From CAZNDN01 sp964571815 (GTDB lineage Bacteria > Fibrobacterota > Chitinivibrionia > Chitinivibrionales > WJKA01), in assembly GCA_964571815.1 (NCBI GenBank), contig CAZNDN010000192.1, positions 1 through 6,322 of the forward strand: DNA of 6,322 nucleotides. The letters are read 5' to 3'. Positions 3,398-6,322 of the stretch are shown in pieces. The position numbers were made by a program, and so were the translations under genes. Numbering within the stretch: position 1 is the first letter of the stretch; the number at the start of each line of letters is the position of its first letter. Below the pieces are notes generated by a model, which saw only the letters and a list, made by a program, of their open reading frames with translations, did not search any database and had not been told where the DNA came from.

Positions 3398-5578
3398 TCA
3401 CCTGACCTCTCCACGAAACGAGCCTTGCCGCTCGATCCATCGAACAACGAGCATTCCCATGGCGGCCTCAGTGAGTGGGGGACGAACCTTGACAGGGGCG
3501 GAGCACCTCGTGCGCCGGTATCCCCAGACTTTTTGTCCCCGGATATTGTAGAGCACGACGCCCTTCACGCCGCGGGGCAGGGCCAGAAGGTTCCCGGCAC
3601 GGTAGTCCGCGGCAAGCATGCGATGGGGCCTGTTTCGGCGAAACCGGTTTCTGGCGCGGCGGCCGCGAGGGTTCATCTCTGCCTCCCATTCATCCCGGGA
3701 GTAAACTTCAAGCTCACGTATCGAAGCGCACTCAGGGTCTCCCGCGGCGCACACAACCCTGAGTTCGCCGGTACGGATTGCCTCGGGCAGACCAATCTCC
3801 CGGTGTTCTCCCGACGAAGAGTCGGCGATGAGCCATGTGGTGTCGGTTCGATACTGTATAGTCCGGCGGGTGATGCAGGGGGTGAACACGAAGAAGCTGT
3901 CGATCGACACAAGCTCGGGCCAGCGCAGAGAGGTCGTGTCCGGCAGTATCCCTTCGAGATCGCGGCCGGTAGTGAGAAAACCGTCGGTGACGGACTCGGA
4001 AGACTCGAGTGGGGGAGATGAGTTCACAACAGCGTCACGGGCCTGGTTGGGAGGCGACGGAGGGGGTTCGGGAAGAGAAAGGGGCACGGGCGCAGGCACG
4101 GAGATTGTCGTGGTCCCCGACGGAACTTCATGCGCCACGTCATTCACCACCAGCACGTAAGGGTTGTTTGAAGTTATGCCTATTTTACCCTGTTCGTACA
4201 GCAGGTCGGTCACGGTTGCGCCGAAACGCAATCGCCCGATACCATGCCTGCACGGATGGTGGAGACGCCAGTGGACGCGGTTTTCCAGGGCGCTTACGTC
4301 GTGAAGTCCGATAACGTTTTCGATCAGCAGCGAGATCGGGCCCAGCGCCGACCAGCCGCAGAAATCGGGTCGTACCACAACCGCTCCGTTCTTTCCCGTT
4401 GAAGGCTCGGGGCGGGTGGGGCTGTAGCATTCCCAGATTGTGGGAGCATCGCCGTAGTCGTGATAGGTGCGGTACATGTGGTCTACTACCTTCCAGGCCG
4501 CCATGTCGGCCTGTTTCCCGAACCCGTACCGCTCCATTGCGTTCACTGCCATGTACACCAGGGGCAGCCATACACCTCCTTGCCAGTAGCGCCCGGAGCA
4601 ATCGAACGCCTGGTCGCTGCGTGCCAGGGAAGGGAAGGGTACCCTCCCGCCCAACAGAGTTGGGTTCTCAACCAGTGACAGGAGGCGTGCGGCCTGGAGA
4701 GTATCCGCAACCCCCGCAAGCATGGGCCAGAATGTGGCCGGCGTCACAACGTTGCACTTCCGTGCGGACTTGTCGGCCGAGAGATCGGTATAGTACCCCT
4801 CATCGCTCCAGTAGTGCGTGTTGATTGTGTTTTTCAGTCGAGCGAATGTGCCGTCGAAGGAATCACGCACTGCGCTGTTTCCCCGGATGTCGGCAAGCCG
4901 CGCGATGTAGAACGCCGAGAGAGCCTGCTGCGCGATTGCATCCATCCACAGCATCCCGAAATGGCCTCCGCAGTTTCTGCCCCGGGGCGTGTTGTCCATA
5001 CCGCTTGGGTTGCCGCTCCATGAGTAGCCGCGGGGATGGGTCCCGCGGGTTTGGTCGAACCAGGCGAAATGGCGCTGAAGATAGCTCTCTTTGCTCAGTA
5101 TTCGCCGTATCCTGGTGGTGTCGCCGGTGAATTGAAGGTGCTGCCATTCGACCCACGCGAAAAACGGCGGGTTGTCCGGGTGGTGGATTATCTGCGAAGA
5201 AGGGACACCGTCGTGCATGGGCTTCCAGAAATTGTCGAAGCTCTCGACACCGGGGAACCGCTCCGGGGCGTACTTGCAGAAGAGGGCCATGAACTCCGTG
5301 TCCCAGATCCAAATCGTCCCGTCCGCGAACGCTTCATCCATGAACGGAGACGCGGGCGCGGCACTGTCCCAGTGTACGTGCTCCCATGCAAGCTTCCACG
5401 CCTTCCAGTACATGTCCACGTAGCCGGGGTGCGCATCAAAGACCGGAGCGGGGACCCATGCGGAGTCGAAGGGTACGGTGGGGCCGTGTTCGGCGGAGCG
5501 GATCGGCAATCCCAGGGTCGCCAGGAAGCCTGCGATGACTATGGCTCCGGGTGAGCAGCGGCGGGAAGAATCGTGCAT
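3398..5578 (-). CDS. Secreted GH63/MGH1-like glycoside hydrolase with F5/8C-like module and C-terminal sorting domain
   Basis: The likely product is 726 aa. ATG 5578 is chosen because it places a signal peptide at the N-terminus (RR at 6-7, hydrophobic GAIVIAGFLATLGL at 11-24). AAAGGG lies about 10 nt upstream. The frame stays open to 5845, but that extension looks non-coding. Residues about 40-495 form an (alpha/alpha)6-barrel glycosidase related to GH63 and mannosylglycerate hydrolase-like enzymes: YWKAWKLAWEHV (57-68), FMDEAFADGTIWIWDTEFM (79-97), SGMDNTPRG (192-200), YWQGGVWLPLVYMAVNAME (331-349), WECYSPTRPEPSTGKNG (382-398). By family analogy Asp195 is the candidate general acid and Glu383 the general base. 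A Pro-rich linker (496-510) leads to a beta-rich module (about 515-630). Its VTDG, internal YRTDTTWLIAD and closing IRELEVYS fit an F5/8C (discoidin, CBM32-like) fold. Residues 671-726 (VVLYNIRGQKVWGY and MLVVRW) resemble FCB sorting domains. It therefore probably acts outside the cell or at its surface on an alpha-linked sugar; the substrate cannot be told. No frameshift is seen. Confidence 0.85.
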   Translation of the reverse strand: MHDSSRRCSPGAIVIAGFLATLGLPIRSAEHGPTVPFDSAWVPAPVFDAHPGYVDMYWKAWKLAWEHVHWDSAAPASPFMDEAFADGTIWIWDTEFMALFCKYAPERFPGVESFDNFWKPMHDGVPSSQIIHHPDNPPFFAWVEWQHLQFTGDTTRIRRILSKESYLQRHFAWFDQTRGTHPRGYSWSGNPSGMDNTPRGRNCGGHFGMLWMDAIAQQALSAFYIARLADIRGNSAVRDSFDGTFARLKNTINTHYWSDEGYYTDLSADKSARKCNVVTPATFWPMLAGVADTLQAARLLSLVENPTLLGGRVPFPSLARSDQAFDCSGRYWQGGVWLPLVYMAVNAMERYGFGKQADMAAWKVVDHMYRTYHDYGDAPTIWECYSPTRPEPSTGKNGAVVVRPDFCGWSALGPISLLIENVIGLHDVSALENRVHWRLHHPCRHGIGRLRFGATVTDLLYEQGKIGITSNNPYVLVVNDVAHEVPSGTTTISVPAPVPLSLPEPPPSPPNQARDAVVNSSPPLESSESVTDGFLTTGRDLEGILPDTTSLRWPELVSIDSFFVFTPCITRRTIQYRTDTTWLIADSSSGEHREIGLPEAIRTGELRVVCAAGDPECASIRELEVYSRDEWEAEMNPRGRRARNRFRRNRPHRMLAADYRAGNLLALPRGVKGVVLYNIRGQKVWGYRRTRCSAPVKVRPPLTEAAMGMLVVRWIERQGSFRGEVR

Positions 5579-5826
5579 ACAGTAAAAATACCCTTTGTCG
5601 CCGTGGAATCGAGGCGGGTGACATGGGGGCGAAGGCGAGGGCTCCCGAAAACGCAAAGAACGGATGGGTATCTCCGCTTCGAGGAACGAGAGGTCTTGAT
5701 CCTCCCGGTTATTAATGCTGATGCGCATGAGGTGGACGTCATGCGTTGCCGTATCTGCTCGGGGGCCGGATGTGCTTATTGCACCGATCGCGCAAGGCAG
5801 GCGATGCGAACCAACAACCACCTTTG

Positions 5827-5856
5827 ACAAGAATTCGGGACACAAGAATTCGGAAC
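5827..5856. repeat. 15-bp tandem duplication
   Basis: ACAAGAATTCGGGAC (5827-5841) is followed directly by ACAAGAATTCGGAAC (5842-5856), with one mismatch. It lies upstream of the glycosidase gene. Paired copies spaced 15 bp apart could be operator half-sites, but slippage is the simpler explanation given similar duplications at 451-603. Confidence 0.85.
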
Positions 5857-5912
5857 ACTCCGGCTTTCATACCTTGACAGGATGACAGGCGGATGTTCGC
5901 GCGTTGTATCAC

Positions 5913-5960
5913 CACCGGGAGATTCGGTGAGAGTCCGCGCCGGGCCTGCCTCAACTGCCG
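5913..5960 (+). ncRNA. Sequence resembling part of a cobalamin riboswitch core (weak)
   Basis: On the plus strand, GGGAGATTCGGTGAGAGTCC (5918 region onward) resembles the conserved GGGAA-n-CGGTG-AAAATCC segment of cobalamin riboswitches. The short CGG/CCG stem around the TGAGAGT loop is kept. A GGGCCTGCC-ACTG-like stretch follows, where the family has CCCGCCACTGT. CGGG / CCTG pairing is possible. Against it, the ACTG part is displaced by an insertion, I find no AGGAGACC-type box downstream, and the element points into the antisense of the transposase gene with no B12-related gene. It may be a relic or a coincidence. Confidence 0.15.
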
Positions 5961-6014
5961 TGCTGCAGCGCGTTGCGATTCGGTTCCGCAAGAGGCCGGG
6001 CGACAAGCAACAGG

Positions 6015-6322
6015 CTACGGCGATTCTCGTTCATCTACGCCGGCAGCTTCTTTTTCCGCCCACGGGATTGTGTTCTCGTCAAACTCGAGGCTGTGGGCGA
6101 TATCTTCATGGTAGGGTACGGCGGGTTCCTTCAGCACGAACGCCCCGTCGCTCTCCGAAGTTGCTTCAACGGTTCTTTTTCTCGCCCGGTGACGGAGTTG
6201 TTGTTTGACGGTGCCCACGAATGTCTCGTCACCCACGGCGATACTCTTCGTCCACAGGTCCTGTCGCCGAAGCGGCTCAACGGAGAGAGCGCTGTCGAGC
6301 CTCTCGCGATACAGGGAGAAGA
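6015..6322 (-). CDS. IS200-like / REP-associated (RAYT-type) transposase, C-terminal part
   Basis: Only the last 101 codons are present. The gene continues past the right edge and ends at TAG 6017-6015. The visible protein carries the tail typical of many COG1943 REP-associated Y1-type transposases: YRERLDSAL, then LWTKSIAVGDETFVGTVKQQL (a W-T-x-S-[IL]-A-V-G-x-x-x-F-V motif), a basic HRARKRTVE segment, GAFVLKEPAVPY (matching the family's LREP-x-x-x-Y) and SLEFDENTIPW. The catalytic HUH motif and the active-site Tyr lie further upstream and are outside the window, so activity cannot be judged. Members of this family act on single-stranded, palindrome-containing repeats. The same-strand glycosidase gene begins 436 nt downstream, so co-transcription is doubtful. 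Identification of the family is confident; the specific role is inferred. Confidence 0.8.
   Translation of the reverse strand, partial: FSLYRERLDSALSVEPLRRQDLWTKSIAVGDETFVGTVKQQLRHRARKRTVEATSESDGAFVLKEPAVPYHEDIAHSLEFDENTIPWAEKEAAGVDERESP

Larger units (their letters stand above)
5579..6014. other. Intergenic region between the transposase gene and the glycosidase gene
   Basis: This 436-nt gap should contain the glycosidase promoter on the minus strand. I cannot point to a convincing -35/-10 pair. TTGTCA (5826-5831 read on the minus strand) lies within the tandem duplication and has no good -10 partner. The upstream extension of the glycosidase frame (to 5845) has no signal peptide or domain and is taken as untranslated. 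A riboswitch-like sequence is noted separately at 5913-5960. Confidence 0.4.

Noticed and set aside
3425..4314. Several long plus-strand frames under the glycosidase gene
   Set aside because: They are antisense shadows of a well-supported minus-strand protein with clear family motifs.
5573..5827. Plus-strand frame with a CRICSGAGCAYC cysteine pattern resembling a small zinc-binding motif
   Set aside because: It overlaps the glycosidase start and leader on the other strand, has no Shine-Dalgarno, and the rest of the frame (RRVTWGRRRGLPK) looks non-coding. One motif alone is not enough.
5579..5845. N-terminal extension of the glycosidase to the first ATG at 5845
   Set aside because: The 89 extra residues contain no domain and would bury the signal peptide internally. 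ATG 5578 directly precedes a classical signal sequence.
1..6322. tRNA or rRNA genes
   Set aside because: No cloverleaf-compatible sequence with a GGTTCGAATC-type T-arm and no rRNA-like conserved blocks were seen on either strand.

Overview
The window looks like an accessory, partly decayed stretch of a GC-rich bacterial genome. The clearest taxonomic hint is the large secreted glycosidase. It ends in a segment resembling the C-terminal sorting domains (type IX secretion or 'Por' style, with a LYNIRGQKVW core) that are common in the FCB superphylum (Bacteroidota, Fibrobacterota and allied candidate phyla). A second, broken copy of such a tail lies at 1111-1263. I cannot place the organism more precisely from this sequence.

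Layout: positions 1-593 hold several hairpins, short tandem duplications and at most a 44-codon mini-ORF. Positions 594-748 are copy 1 of a structured dispersed repeat. Positions 749-1678 hold a 12-C run, a leader-like element and the remnant of a secreted-protein C-terminus with an in-frame TGA. Positions 1679-2114 encode an apparently intact hicB-hicA toxin-antitoxin pair. Copy 2 of the repeat (2276-2434) follows. A signal-peptide-bearing ORF (2785-3114) has a 3' end made of repeat copy 3 (3083-3222). On the minus strand, 3398-5578 encodes a secreted GH63/MGH1-like glycosidase with a C-terminal F5/8C-like module and sorting-type tail. Upstream of it, running off the right edge on the same strand, is the C-terminal 101 residues of an IS200/REP-associated (RAYT-like) transposase.

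The most interesting signal is the repeat family. Three copies occur within about 2.7 kb. All share an identical 21-nt head, and two internal stems sit at a fixed 19-nt spacing. One stem changes sequence between copies while keeping its pairing, and a third stem does the same between two copies. This points to selection or mobilisation acting on folded nucleic acid. Because the window also encodes a RAYT-like protein, whose relatives mobilise palindromic repeats, a RAYT-repeat relationship is a testable inference that the sequence does not prove. The genes otherwise do not form one pathway: the glycosidase is an exported polysaccharide or oligosaccharide enzyme, and hicBA is an independent stability or stress module.
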